From Coprobacillus cateniformis (lineage in GTDB: Bacteria > Bacillota_I > Bacilli_A > Erysipelotrichales > Coprobacillaceae): DNA of 64,000 nt. The translations under genes were made by a program, and so were the position numbers. Numbering within the stretch: the first letter of the stretch is position 1; each line of letters begins with the position of its first letter. The stretch is from positions 3,060,041-3,124,040 of the forward strand of contig NZ_WSNW01000001.1 of NCBI RefSeq assembly GCF_009767585.1. The letters run 5' to 3'. Under the pieces are notes generated by a model that saw nothing but the letters and a program-made list of their open reading frames with translations, was not told where the DNA came from and made no database searches. Of this stretch, positions 25,610-34,561 are shown one piece after another.

Positions 25610-27493
25610 ATGAAAAAAACAGTTAAATTTAAAATTATATCAATTGCACTAATGCTTTTATTATTGGTTCAATTAATGTTACCAATAAAATCTTATGCAA
25701 CAGATGTTCCAACAAAAAATTATTACTATATTTCTGATATGGACTATATATCTGCAAATAAGTGGTCTTATGTAGGGTGGGGAAAAATAAAAAAAGACAA
25801 GAACATCGAAGGAAAAAAAATAAGTTTATTAGTTGACGGAGAAAAGGTATTTTTTAATAAAGGAATGGGAGTTCACGCAACTAGTCAACTTACATACGAT
25901 ATATCAACATATTCAAACAAATATACAAGATTTGTTGCAAAACTTGGTGTTGATAGTTCAAAAAATGGTCTTGGTGATGTTTGGTTCAAAATATCAGTAT
26001 CTAATGATGGGAAAGATTGGAAAGAAATATATAAATCTGATCCTGTGACATCACAAAATAATGCACTTGAGATAGATTTAAATATCAAAAACTATAAATA
26101 TTTAAGACTATATGCTGATCAAAACGGCTCAAATGCTGTAGATCATGCTGTTTACGCAGATGCCAGATTAGTCGAAGAAAATTACAATATTAAAACAGAA
26201 CTATTTAATGAAATAGAACCACTTTCATATTATGATAATATTTTAAATAAAAATAGTGTAGAAGAAAATTATAAAGATAATCTTGAGTTAGTTTTCAAAA
26301 GAGAGTTGGTTAATCGATTAGGTTATTGGAACATACAAACTGCAGTGAGAGATGATTCAACTAAAACAATGAAAGAAACCTTAACTTGGATACTAAATGA
26401 TATGCAAAATTTACAATTGTTTATAGAATCTGGAAATATCAATAATTCTGAAAAATTTTTAATTGCCTTAAATAATCTATATACAAATAATAAAAAAATC
26501 ATTGGTGATGATAAAGATGGGTTAATTTATAAAAAAATGTTAATAGCTTTAGCATTTGCCTATAGTTCTGATATCCCAGCAACACCACTAACATTTAATT
26601 CTCCTATGGCAAGCTATGATATAAACAAAAGATTTGATCTTGTAAAAAATCTTTATGATAATAATTTAATGTTATATAAAGAAGATTTTAAAAATTATGA
26701 AATGGAATTATTAAGATTTATAATGAATAATTCTATTGCAAATGATGAATTAAATTGGTTGAGAGAATATGCAGAATATAAGTATGCAGACTTAAATAAA
26801 CGTTTAAATCCTTATAATTACATGAATTATATTCATCCAAAATATAATCAAGATAGATTATATTCTAAAGAAAACGAAAAACAATTTAATGAAAAATACT
26901 TATTAGATAAATATAATATAAAATATGGCTTAAATGATGATGAAACAAAAACTCCAAAAACATGGATGGTAATGGAAGCCGGAGGTATATGTTGGAATAT
27001 ATCAAGATTAGGTCAAAACTTAGCAAAAACACATGGAATTCCATCTGTTGGAGTATATCAACCAGCTCATGAAGCATATTTAAATTATTCGTTAAATTCT
27101 GATAAAAAAGGAATTTGGTCATTAGGAAATAATATCTTCGGATGGGGGAAAAGTTCGACATCATGGTATGGCGGTAATGTTGTACGTTTATTATTTAATT
27201 GGAATAATAAATCATTTACTGTTAAACCAGCTAATGATTCAAAAGCAGGAAATAGTGCTGGATACCAATTACTTGGACAAGCAGCATTAAATGAATATGA
27301 TAAATATTTAGAATCTTACTTTTATTATTTGATTGCTAATTCATATTCTGATTTAAATAAAAAAGAAGAAATTTATAATAAATCGTTATCTATCTTAGAT
27401 ATAAATTTAGATGATTATGATAAATTAATTACAATTTATAAAGAAATTGGTAATAAAACTAGCACAGATTGGAAAAATCTTGCAAAAAAATAA
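25610..27493 (+). CDS. Secreted NPCBM / transglutaminase-like protein, first part of frameshifted gene
   Basis: A signal peptide (KKTVKFKIISIALMLLLLVQL...SYAT) starts the 627-codon ORF. Residues about 37-190 are an NPCBM carbohydrate-binding module (GWGKIKKDKNIEG, FNKGMGVHATSQLTYDI, VWFKISVSNDGK). A helical middle leads to a transglutaminase/cysteine-peptidase-like core with GGICWNIS (Cys) and PAHEAYL (His). The frame ends in A7-TAA at 27484-27493, but the -1 frame continues the protein. With the next ORF it forms a ~1,200-residue surface enzyme. Confidence 0.82.
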   Translation: MKKTVKFKIISIALMLLLLVQLMLPIKSYATDVPTKNYYYISDMDYISANKWSYVGWGKIKKDKNIEGKKISLLVDGEKVFFNKGMGVHATSQLTYDISTYSNKYTRFVAKLGVDSSKNGLGDVWFKISVSNDGKDWKEIYKSDPVTSQNNALEIDLNIKNYKYLRLYADQNGSNAVDHAVYADARLVEENYNIKTELFNEIEPLSYYDNILNKNSVEENYKDNLELVFKRELVNRLGYWNIQTAVRDDSTKTMKETLTWILNDMQNLQLFIESGNINNSEKFLIALNNLYTNNKKIIGDDKDGLIYKKMLIALAFAYSSDIPATPLTFNSPMASYDINKRFDLVKNLYDNNLMLYKEDFKNYEMELLRFIMNNSIANDELNWLREYAEYKYADLNKRLNPYNYMNYIHPKYNQDRLYSKENEKQFNEKYLLDKYNIKYGLNDDETKTPKTWMVMEAGGICWNISRLGQNLAKTHGIPSVGVYQPAHEAYLNYSLNSDKKGIWSLGNNIFGWGKSSTSWYGGNVVRLLFNWNNKSFTVKPANDSKAGNSAGYQLLGQAALNEYDKYLESYFYYLIANSYSDLNKKEEIYNKSLSILDINLDDYDKLITIYKEIGNKTSTDWKNLAKK

Positions 27494-29235
27494 TAGATGC
27501 TTACACTTATTATCCAATGGCAATGGTAGATTTATTAAAATTGATAGAACCAAACTTAGATAACACTGATGCAATTGAAATTGATATGCTAAAAACAGAA
27601 AGTCTAAAGACAGCTGCAGATGCTAAAAAAACAGCAACAAATAAAGATACAATACAACCTGATGCAACAGCTGAAATAGCAGAAGTTCTACTAGGAACAA
27701 GTAAAGTAGATCTTGCATCATTCTCATTTGATGGTGAAAATGCTAATAAAATTGTAATGAATTCAAAATATGATAATTATGATTTCCAAGTACAATACTC
27801 TTTAGATGGCGGAAATACATGGATAGCAACTTTAAATCATGTTATAACATTAACAAAAAAGCAAGTTAAAAGTATTAATTCAAAAGATGACATAAAGGTA
27901 AAAATTAGTGGATCAAGTCAAATATTTACTATAGATATTACAAATGGAGAAACAGTAGATGATCTAACATTAAATATGAATGATGATGAAAATATTTTTA
28001 TTGGTAAAACGGATTATTTAGAATATAGTTCAAATGATGGTATTTCGTGGAATGATTATAACAATCAAAGATTTGAAACAAAAGAAAAAATTAAAGTAAG
28101 ATATAAATCTCATGGTACAACTTTAAATGGAGAAATCAGAGAATATCATTTTACTAAAAATGATGATAAGACATTAGAATACGTTTATGTAGAAAATATT
28201 AATTATATTCAATCTGGTTCATTCCAAGGTGGATTTGCTCCTGAAAACATGATTGATGGAAGTCCATTCACTTCATGGCATACTAAATGGGGTGAAGTAG
28301 CACAAGATAAAACATATGTGATAAGCTTTAATAAAGCTAAATACCTATCACAAATATCATATGATCCGGCTGGATTAAATGGTAGAATTAAAACAGCAAA
28401 AATCTATATAAGTTTAGATGGCGTTGAATGGAATTTAGTTAAAAATTCAAATGTTTTAGCAAATGATGCAAATAGGAAATATATCAAATTAGATGAGTCT
28501 GTTGCAGCAAGATTTGTTAAAATAGAAGCCACAGAAACATATGGAAATCATGAAGGACCAAATAAGTATGTAAGTGGAACAAGATTTAATTACTATGAAG
28601 ATACAACAAAAGAATTTAAAGAACCTGAAATTGAATATTCAATAAATTCAATAACAAACAAAGATGTAGAAGCTAAAATAAAACTTACCTATGGTTGCAC
28701 ATCTATTGGAAAAAACAGCCATACATTTACAGAAAATGGTATGTACACATTTAAATATAAAGATGTAAATGGTGAAGAAAAAGAATTAATAGCAAAAGTA
28801 ACATGGATAGATAAAATAATACCAACAGCTACTGTAGAATATGATGTTACAGGTGAAACTCAATTTCAAGTAAAAGCAACATTAAAAAATATATCTAAGA
28901 AAAATGTTACAATAATTGATGGTTCAGATGGAACATACACATTTACTAAAAATGGGGAATATACATTCAAAATTAGAGATAATGCTGGAAATATTGGTGA
29001 AATAGTAGCAAAAGTAACACGGATTGAAGAAAAACAAGAAATAGAAGAAATAATAAAAGGAGATATAAATGGAGATGGCGTTTTTGATATTGTAGAATTA
29101 ACAATATTAAATAAGCATCTAATCGAAACTCAAAGAATTATTGATTCTAAATGGTTAATTGCTGCTGATTTAAATAAAGATGGAAAAATAGATATTGTGG
29201 ATTTATCAATTTTAAATAAGAAAATTAACAAATAA
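27469..29235 (+). CDS. F5/8C and dockerin part of the same secreted protein
   Basis: This frame continues the previous protein; its own ATG/TTG start at 27469 has no ribosome binding site. It contains beta-sandwich stretches, an F5/8 type C-like module (about 240-375: GGFAPENMIDGSPFTSWHTKWG), two Ig/HYR-like repeats, and a C-terminal type I dockerin with two calcium loops (DINGDGVFDIVEL and DLNKDGKIDIVDL). Dockerins bind cohesins, and a cohesin gene follows 27 bases downstream. Confidence 0.82.
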   Translation: MEKSCKKIIDAYTYYPMAMVDLLKLIEPNLDNTDAIEIDMLKTESLKTAADAKKTATNKDTIQPDATAEIAEVLLGTSKVDLASFSFDGENANKIVMNSKYDNYDFQVQYSLDGGNTWIATLNHVITLTKKQVKSINSKDDIKVKISGSSQIFTIDITNGETVDDLTLNMNDDENIFIGKTDYLEYSSNDGISWNDYNNQRFETKEKIKVRYKSHGTTLNGEIREYHFTKNDDKTLEYVYVENINYIQSGSFQGGFAPENMIDGSPFTSWHTKWGEVAQDKTYVISFNKAKYLSQISYDPAGLNGRIKTAKIYISLDGVEWNLVKNSNVLANDANRKYIKLDESVAARFVKIEATETYGNHEGPNKYVSGTRFNYYEDTTKEFKEPEIEYSINSITNKDVEAKIKLTYGCTSIGKNSHTFTENGMYTFKYKDVNGEEKELIAKVTWIDKIIPTATVEYDVTGETQFQVKATLKNISKKNVTIIDGSDGTYTFTKNGEYTFKIRDNAGNIGEIVAKVTRIEEKQEIEEIIKGDINGDGVFDIVELTILNKHLIETQRIIDSKWLIAADLNKDGKIDIVDLSILNKKINK

Positions 29236-29262
29236 GTTATCTTAACTTAATAAAGGAAAAAT

Positions 29263-30012
29263 ATGTACAAAAATATATTAATAAGTATTATTGTGGGGTT
29301 AATATTTTATTCAATAAATGTAAAAGCATTAAGTAATATAGATTCAACATTAAATTCAAGTGTAAATGACAAAAATGTAATAGTTACTTTGAATGTAAAA
29401 AAAGCAAATGAAGGTATTGACGCTTTAACAGGGAAAATAGAATATGATGCATCTAAATTAGAATTTGTAGAAGTAAAAAGTGCAAATAATAAATTAAAAG
29501 AACCCTTATATAATGAAAATAACGGTAAATTCACAATATTAATAAAATCTGATTCTGTAATAACACCATCTGATATAGTGACATTTAAATTTAAAATCAA
29601 AAATAATATTAAAGGAAGTACAGAGATTAAAATAAAACAAATAACTGCAGCCACATCAAGTGATAAAAAAATAAACTTAAATGATAACTCATCTATAATT
29701 AATATTAGTAATACTATCGTAGGTAATAATGATAGCAAAAATAATAAAACTGATGGAAAAATAGATAATGATGGCGAAAATGACAATACTAGTAATAAAA
29801 TAGATAAACCTAATAATGAAGATAAAGTTAAAACTGATAAAGAAAATTCAGATAATAAGCAAACTAATGATAAAATAGATAATAAAAAAGAACCCTCTGA
29901 ATTATTGGAAGATTCAAAAAAAGAATATAACAAATGTATATATGTTATAGTTGCAATTTCTATTATATTAATAATTATTATATGTAAAGTAAAAAAACAT
30001 AATAATAATTAA
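29263..30012 (+). CDS. Membrane-anchored cohesin-domain protein
   Basis: An N-terminal signal (KNILISIIVGLIFYSINVKA) precedes a cohesin-like domain (about 25-135: VIVTLNVKKANEGIDALTGKI, EYDASKLEFVEVKS, SDIVTFKFKIKN, GSTEIKIKQITA). An Asn/Asp/Lys-rich linker follows, then one C-terminal membrane segment (about 222-243, YVIVAISIILIIIIC) with a basic tail. It is the natural anchor for the dockerin of the gene before it. Family match is by pattern; the pairing is inferred. Confidence 0.78.
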   Translation: MYKNILISIIVGLIFYSINVKALSNIDSTLNSSVNDKNVIVTLNVKKANEGIDALTGKIEYDASKLEFVEVKSANNKLKEPLYNENNGKFTILIKSDSVITPSDIVTFKFKIKNNIKGSTEIKIKQITAATSSDKKINLNDNSSIINISNTIVGNNDSKNNKTDGKIDNDGENDNTSNKIDKPNNEDKVKTDKENSDNKQTNDKIDNKKEPSELLEDSKKEYNKCIYVIVAISIILIIIICKVKKHNNN

Positions 30013-30043
30013 ATGTTAAGTAATCTATAAATTAGATTAATTC

Positions 30044-31692
30044 GGGTCTCTAAATTTTGGCGGGGTTTGTCAAAATAAGACTCTATAATTTAGCGGGGAG
30101 TATTAACTCCCCACTTTATTTATAGTTGAAAAAAGGTGTCTAAAATCTAGCGGGGTCTTAGATACCTTTTATTGTGCGAAAACAATTCTTTTTTTGGTTA
30201 TTTATTTTTTTTATACTTTCCTCTTTTTTTGCCTTCTACTTTATGTGAGTTTTTTTCATTTGTCATTAATGGTAGTGAATTTTTATTGATGCAAAACATG
30301 ATCCTGTTTCTTAATCTTTCAAAATTTTTATATTTTAATGATGTTTTCATAAGTACTTTTATTCTTCCGTTGATAGATTCAATAGGACCATTTGATATTC
30401 TTCTTTCATCTATGTAGATAAATGAGTTTAATATTTCTGTTTTCCAATTTTCAAGAAAACTTATGACATCTTTGAATTCGTTGATACGCATTTGTTTAAG
30501 TTCATTATATAATTCATCATATCTTATAGAAGCAGTATCAAATGTATAATCCTCATTGAAGTCTAAATAATTTTCTTTCCAAAGATAAGCTTTTTTTAGT
30601 AAAGGATCTATATCAAGTATCAATGACAATATTTGAGGTTTGTTGATCATATATCCAATTTTCTTATTAAATTTAGGTAAGTTATCTTCAATATCACCTT
30701 TTCTCATCATAAGAAGATAATATTCAACACTATCTTTATCATACTTATACATGATATGTATTCTTAAATTTTTAAGAGCATCATTGATGTTTTTAACGAC
30801 ATGAAAAGAATCAACCATGACAACGATATTTTTAAAATGATGATAAGCAAAATCTCTATAAGTTGTATTCATATCAATACTGACATATTGAACATTTTCA
30901 AAGTCCTTTTTATCAATATATTGCATATATGAATAAAGGTCATATTTCTTTCTGCTTGGATAAATGTCAATGATTTGAGCGGATTCCCAATCGATGAAAA
31001 TACAAGCAAATTTATTTTTGAAAGTACCCAAATAAAATTCATCAATAGATAAAACTCTAGGAAGATGAGCAGGTTTCATATCAACATATTGATCGAAGAT
31101 ATTGATAACAGTGGAAGGAGATATATGATTTTTTTCAGCAATCGAAGAGAAAGTATAATTAAGCCTTTTACAATCTTTGAGGACAACGAGAATGGTAGCA
31201 TTAGAAATTCTTTGTTTACGAGAAGAAAAAGGGTTAGATTCAACAAATGTTTTACCACAATCAATACATTTAAATCTTCTGCATCTGTAATAAATGACAG
31301 ATTTATTCATATTAAAGAGAGAATGAGATATTTTTCTAAGTTTATAATCTTTGACATGAGAATGAAGACTACCGCATATAGGACAGACTTCAATTTTTTG
31401 AGTAAGAGTAATAGAAATAATGATCAAATCATTTTCTCTAGTAATAGATAGATTTTGAACATCAGTAGGTTGTAAACCAAATAAGTTTATAGTATCATAA
31501 TCCATGAGTTAAGCACTCTCCTTTCATAGTTAAGATTGTTTTCGCAAACAAATGATAACATATGAAAGGACTCTTTTTTTAGCGGGGAGGAAGTGACATG
31601 AATATACACCCCACAAATTTTAGAGTAAAAAAAAGACACTCCCCGCTAAATTGAGGAGTAAGGGGTATACCCCGTTAAAATTTAAATATCTA
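30044..31692. mobile_element. ISL3-type insertion sequence 1
   Basis: The transposase gene on the minus strand is flanked by related ends: a left end at 30044-30065 and, inverted, a right end at 31671-31692 (both end in TAAATTTT..CGGGG, 16 of 22 matching). AGCGGGG-type repeats lie inside both ends (30093, 30149, 31581 and inverted at 31641). Exact ends are approximate, and no target duplication was found. Confidence 0.65.
30198..31505 (-). CDS. ISL3-family transposase
   Basis: A 435-residue DDE transposase. The N-terminal zinc-ribbon and HTH (CPICGSLHSHVKDY, CRRFKCIDCGKTF) is followed by the catalytic core (VLSIDEFYLGTFKNKFACIFIDW with Asp, VSIDMNTTYRDFAYHHF, VVMVDSFHVVKNI) and SNGPIESINGRIKVLMKTSLKYKNF with the final Glu. 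It is intact and starts near 31505 with a GGAG site. Probably active in the recent past. Confidence 0.92.
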   Translation of the reverse strand: MDYDTINLFGLQPTDVQNLSITRENDLIIISITLTQKIEVCPICGSLHSHVKDYKLRKISHSLFNMNKSVIYYRCRRFKCIDCGKTFVESNPFSSRKQRISNATILVVLKDCKRLNYTFSSIAEKNHISPSTVINIFDQYVDMKPAHLPRVLSIDEFYLGTFKNKFACIFIDWESAQIIDIYPSRKKYDLYSYMQYIDKKDFENVQYVSIDMNTTYRDFAYHHFKNIVVMVDSFHVVKNINDALKNLRIHIMYKYDKDSVEYYLLMMRKGDIEDNLPKFNKKIGYMINKPQILSLILDIDPLLKKAYLWKENYLDFNEDYTFDTASIRYDELYNELKQMRINEFKDVISFLENWKTEILNSFIYIDERRISNGPIESINGRIKVLMKTSLKYKNFERLRNRIMFCINKNSLPLMTNEKNSHKVEGKKRGKYKKNK

Positions 31693-31957
31693 TTAATTCT
31701 ATTTTATAGGTTTTTAAATGTCTGAAATATTCATTTTTGATTAGGTTTATCAGCCTTAAAATTTCTTTTGGTATATTAGATTGAACCTTTTCTTCAATAC
31801 TTTTATAATTATTTGTAGTCCTTTAACTTCTAACTTTATAAATGATAGTTACCTAAATTCTAAATTAGGAAGTAGTCAATTAGTTCAAGAAATGGATCTT
31901 TATCAAAATAATTTTTTAAAGCATTTGAAAAATAAAAACAAGGTTCTAAAAAATATA
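31693..31957. other. Spacer between the two insertion sequences
   Basis: AT-rich remnant DNA with a plus-strand run of codons (ending KNKVLKNIGSVSRVEDKG) that has no ribosome binding site and runs into the second insertion sequence. It may be the 3' fragment of a gene destroyed by the insertion; I cannot name it. Confidence 0.4.
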
Positions 31958-31991
31958 GGCTCTGTGTCAAGAGTGGAGGATAAAGGAATAA

Positions 31992-32744
31992 CTATTGAAA
32001 AATAGGGATTCCTTTTTTCGTATCTTTGTAAGTAAAAGAGTAAGAATAACCAAGATGTAAAAATATGCGCTTTCTTAAATTGTAGAAATATCTGAAACCA
32101 TATGCATTTCTTTTGATAAGTTTGATTTTATTGTTCATACCCTCAATAAAGCCATTATTGAAACTTGTCTTATATGAGCCTGTTCTTCTTTTATAAATAG
32201 TTGTATAGGAAAGTGAACACAAAAGAGGAATAAACCATTTCTTCCTGAAGTTCTTTGCAGTTATAAGATAATAACTGTTTTGAGTATCAAAGATATAATC
32301 AAGCCATCTGTTTAATTCATTTTTATAATCATCATGTTTCTCATGAATAAGTTTTAAGAGATTCTGATAGATTTCATAGTTGTCAAGCATTTCCATAATA
32401 ATGAGAGAATCAAACATAGTATTATGATGACAGTTATCCTTGTTTCTTCTTTCGCTGAGAGTGTAAAGATAGTCAATATATGAAGCACAGGTAAAATATC
32501 TTTTGAGATGAAAATCATACCATGTTTTGTCATTATCCAGATCTTTTTTATATTTATAGAATAATCTCAAATTTCTTTTAATGGATTTAGCTAAAGGCTT
32601 GTCATGAAGGAAAGAACAAGCATCAAGTCTTGACTGTATGAAATTCTGACCAGCAAGTCTTATATAATGGAATCTGTCACATATGATCTGGGCATGAGGA
32701 AAAAGAGAATGCATAATACAGTAAAAAGAAGAAGAGAGATCCAT
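31992..32744 (-). CDS. ISL3 transposase, catalytic C-terminal part (frame -1)
   Basis: Residues IICDRFHYIRLAGQ with the second catalytic Asp and NNGFIEGMNNKIKLIKRNAYGFRYFYNLRKRIF with the final Glu show the DDE core. The ORF starts at an internal ATG without a ribosome binding site. It continues the N-terminal part (32756-33466) in the -1 frame, with codons for KVKFIIMDLSS joining the two. Confidence 0.75.
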   Translation of the reverse strand: MDLSSSFYCIMHSLFPHAQIICDRFHYIRLAGQNFIQSRLDACSFLHDKPLAKSIKRNLRLFYKYKKDLDNDKTWYDFHLKRYFTCASYIDYLYTLSERRNKDNCHHNTMFDSLIIMEMLDNYEIYQNLLKLIHEKHDDYKNELNRWLDYIFDTQNSYYLITAKNFRKKWFIPLLCSLSYTTIYKRRTGSYKTSFNNGFIEGMNNKIKLIKRNAYGFRYFYNLRKRIFLHLGYSYSFTYKDTKKGIPIFQ

Positions 32745-32755
32745 AATAATGAATT

Positions 32756-33466
32756 TTACTTTTTTCTTTCATGGAAAGGAAATCTAAGGAAATAGTTTCT
32801 AAGGAAAGAAGCCTTTCTATCTTCAATAATATCAAGAGTTTTACCAGTGATAGGATCAACGATATTGAAAGCATAAGTTCCTTTATCGGAAGTTGCCTTG
32901 AATTCATCAATGGAGATAACAGAGGAGAGATGATAGAATCTGTCAGGGATATGAATATTTTCATTAAAGATACGATATATTGTATTTTTACCAAGACCAT
33001 GCATTCTGGAGATGGAAGCCATAGAATAATTTTCCTTCATTTCAAAAAGAGCAGACTGAACATTAGGGACAGTTGCTTTTCTGTTGTCGAACTGGAAAGG
33101 AATATTTTCAGAGAAATAGGAAGAACAGTCTTTACAGATATAAAGGTGATAGGAAACGACAAGAACGACAGGGATAGAGCCAAAGGAGAAATGTTTAAGT
33201 TCGATAGATCTCAAACCTTTAGAGATATGATGGTTAAAGGAAGAACAGTGAGGACAGACAAGAGGAACGACAGGAGACTGAAGATGAATGAATAAGGTAA
33301 TGACACCATTGGAATCAGGAATTTTTTTAATACAGGAAGAAGAATCCATAAAAGGTGCAGGGACAAAAAGATGAGAAAAAACATTAATTTGTAGAATTTC
33401 AAGAATAACATTGATATAATCAGTATTGGACATAATATATAACCTCCTAGAATTTTGGTAGCACAT
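32756..33466 (-). CDS. ISL3 transposase, N-terminal part
   Basis: Has the zinc-ribbon (CPHCSSFNHH, CKDCSSYF), HTH and the start of the DDE core (VISIDEFKATSDKGTYAFNIVDPITGK, with Asp). It starts at ATG 33466 after GGAGG. The frame ends at TAA 32758-32756, immediately after A-AAA-AAG (32765-32759), a classic -1 slippery heptamer. Ribosomal frameshifting here would make the whole transposase; alternatively the gene is broken by a lost A. Confidence 0.8.
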   Translation of the reverse strand: MCYQNSRRLYIMSNTDYINVILEILQINVFSHLFVPAPFMDSSSCIKKIPDSNGVITLFIHLQSPVVPLVCPHCSSFNHHISKGLRSIELKHFSFGSIPVVLVVSYHLYICKDCSSYFSENIPFQFDNRKATVPNVQSALFEMKENYSMASISRMHGLGKNTIYRIFNENIHIPDRFYHLSSVISIDEFKATSDKGTYAFNIVDPITGKTLDIIEDRKASFLRNYFLRFPFHERKK

Positions 33467-33596
33467 AAATTTTATAGCAAGGTTATAGTTATGTCTATTT
33501 TAATATAAAATAAAACTGAAAGATTTATTTAATTCCTCCAGTTAAATTATAGAGCCGTTAATCCTTTTCCACCTGTTCCTTTTAATTTAGTGGAGC

Positions 33597-33880
33597 AGGA
33601 TGTGTTCTTTGAAAATTTGATACACATTCATCAGATACTTTCCTGTTAGATTCAGCACTTTAACAAGTACGCTTGTCGGTTTATACTTGGTTATAAAATT
33701 AGGTAGCACCTAATTTGCGATTACATCTAACAGTATTAAAGATACTCCTGCATAGCCACAGACTCAAGCAATGGGTGCAGCCCGGAGAGATCCTCGGGGA
33801 GGTGAAATTCCTGTGATATTGATTTAGCAAGTCAATAGTTTGATGAAATCCCGTACTGAGGGTATTAAGACAAATATCAG
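33597..33880 (+). ncRNA. Unidentified structured RNA candidate
   Basis: An ORF-free stretch with many helices. CTGTTAGAT (33643-33651) pairs with ATCTAACAG (33725-33733), enclosing hairpins ACAAG-TACG-CTTGT (33663-33676) and AAATTAGGT-AGC-ACCTAATTT (33696-33716). A second domain is closed by CACAG (33757-33761)/CTGTG (33811-33815) and holds the G+C-rich GGGTGCAGCCC and CCTCGGGGAGG hairpins. The G+C content is far above its surroundings. No known RNA class fits by eye. Confidence 0.6.
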
Positions 33881-33972
33881 TTAAAACTAAAAAAATAAAA
33901 GAAATAAATATTATGAAAGTCAAGGTATTTATATGTACTTTGGCTTTTTTACATATTAAGGAGGAAATTTTA

Positions 33973-34176
33973 ATGAAAAGAAAAAATTATAAAGTAAAAG
34001 TTAAATTGATATTTGAAACAACTATGGATCATTCACAAACAAGTATGCAAAAGGCACAAGAAGATGTTAATCGTGTTTTAACAGATTATTTAAAAGATAA
34101 GAAGTTAAATATATTAAATCTATTTAATGATAGACCACCACACATTATATATAAAGTTGAAAAGAAAGATGATTAA
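33973..34176 (+). CDS. Small DpnD/PcfM-like protein upstream of mazF
   Basis: A 67-residue protein starting MKRKNYKVKVKLIFETTMDHSQ at ATG 33973 after AAGGAGG. A beta-strand then helix (SMQKAQEDVNRVLTDYL) resembles the small proteins at 10239 and 34545. It overlaps mazF by 8 bases, which is the position of an antitoxin. It does not look like MazE, so the antitoxin role is only a possibility. Confidence 0.6.
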   Translation: MKRKNYKVKVKLIFETTMDHSQTSMQKAQEDVNRVLTDYLKDKKLNILNLFNDRPPHIIYKVEKKDD

Positions 34177-34561
34177 ATCTGATATAAAAAAAGGAGATAT
34201 TTATTATGCGACACTAAATCCTGCTATTGGAAGTGAGCAAAAAGGAGAAAGACCAGTGGTGGTTCTTCAAAATGATTGTGGCAATAAATATAGTCCGACT
34301 GTTATAGTTGCTCCATTAACAAAGATAATAAAAAAAGAAAAATTACCAACACATATTTTAATTCATAACAATGATTTTTTAAGGTATAATTCTTTAATTT
34401 TATTAGAGCAGGTTAGAGTAATTGATAAAATAAGAATATTTGCCTATTTAGGTAAACTAACAGAGCCTCAAATACAAAAGATAGATAAGGCTTTAATAAA
34501 TGTTTTTGAAATAGATATTAGAAGAATAGAAAGAGAGGGAAAAGATGTTAAAAAATTTTAA
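34169..34561 (+). CDS. MazF/PemK-type endoribonuclease toxin
   Basis: A single-strand mRNA-cleaving toxin: IKKGDIYYATLNPAIGSEQKGERPVVVLQND, followed by TVIVAPLTK and LEQVRVIDKIRI. At 130 residues it is slightly longer than usual, with a C-terminal helix. ATG 34169 overlaps the upstream small gene; a start at 34127 would add 14 residues with no ribosome binding site. On the element it may act in stabilisation. Confidence 0.88.
   Translation: MIKSDIKKGDIYYATLNPAIGSEQKGERPVVVLQNDCGNKYSPTVIVAPLTKIIKKEKLPTHILIHNNDFLRYNSLILLEQVRVIDKIRIFAYLGKLTEPQIQKIDKALINVFEIDIRRIEREGKDVKKF

Larger units (their letters stand above)
31958..33556. mobile_element. ISL3-type insertion sequence 2
   Basis: Left end GGCTCTGTGTCAAGAGTGGA (31958-) and inverted right end GGCTCTATAATTTAACTGGA (reverse complement of 33537-33556) share GGCTCT and TGGAGGA. 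They frame a minus-strand transposase split into two frames. The 1.6-kb size is normal for ISL3 elements. No clear 8-bp target duplication is visible. Confidence 0.65.

Noticed and set aside
29307..29933. 208-codon minus-strand ORF opposite the cohesin gene
   Set aside because: It is a Leu/Ser-rich antisense shadow of an Asn/Asp/Lys-rich protein, with no ribosome binding site.
30036..31700. Target-site duplication for the first ISL3 element
   Set aside because: The bases outside the proposed ends do not match, so no duplication is claimed.
31781..32005. 74-codon ORF between the insertion sequences
   Set aside because: It runs from remnant DNA into the end of the second insertion sequence and has no ribosome binding site.
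33770..33815. GGAGGTGAAATTCC resembles the B12-box of cobalamin riboswitches
   Set aside because: The other conserved cobalamin blocks are not in the right order, and no cobalamin gene follows.
33699..33923. 74-codon minus-strand ORF over the structured RNA
   Set aside because: It is the reverse of the folded region, with no ribosome binding site; codon use does not look coding.
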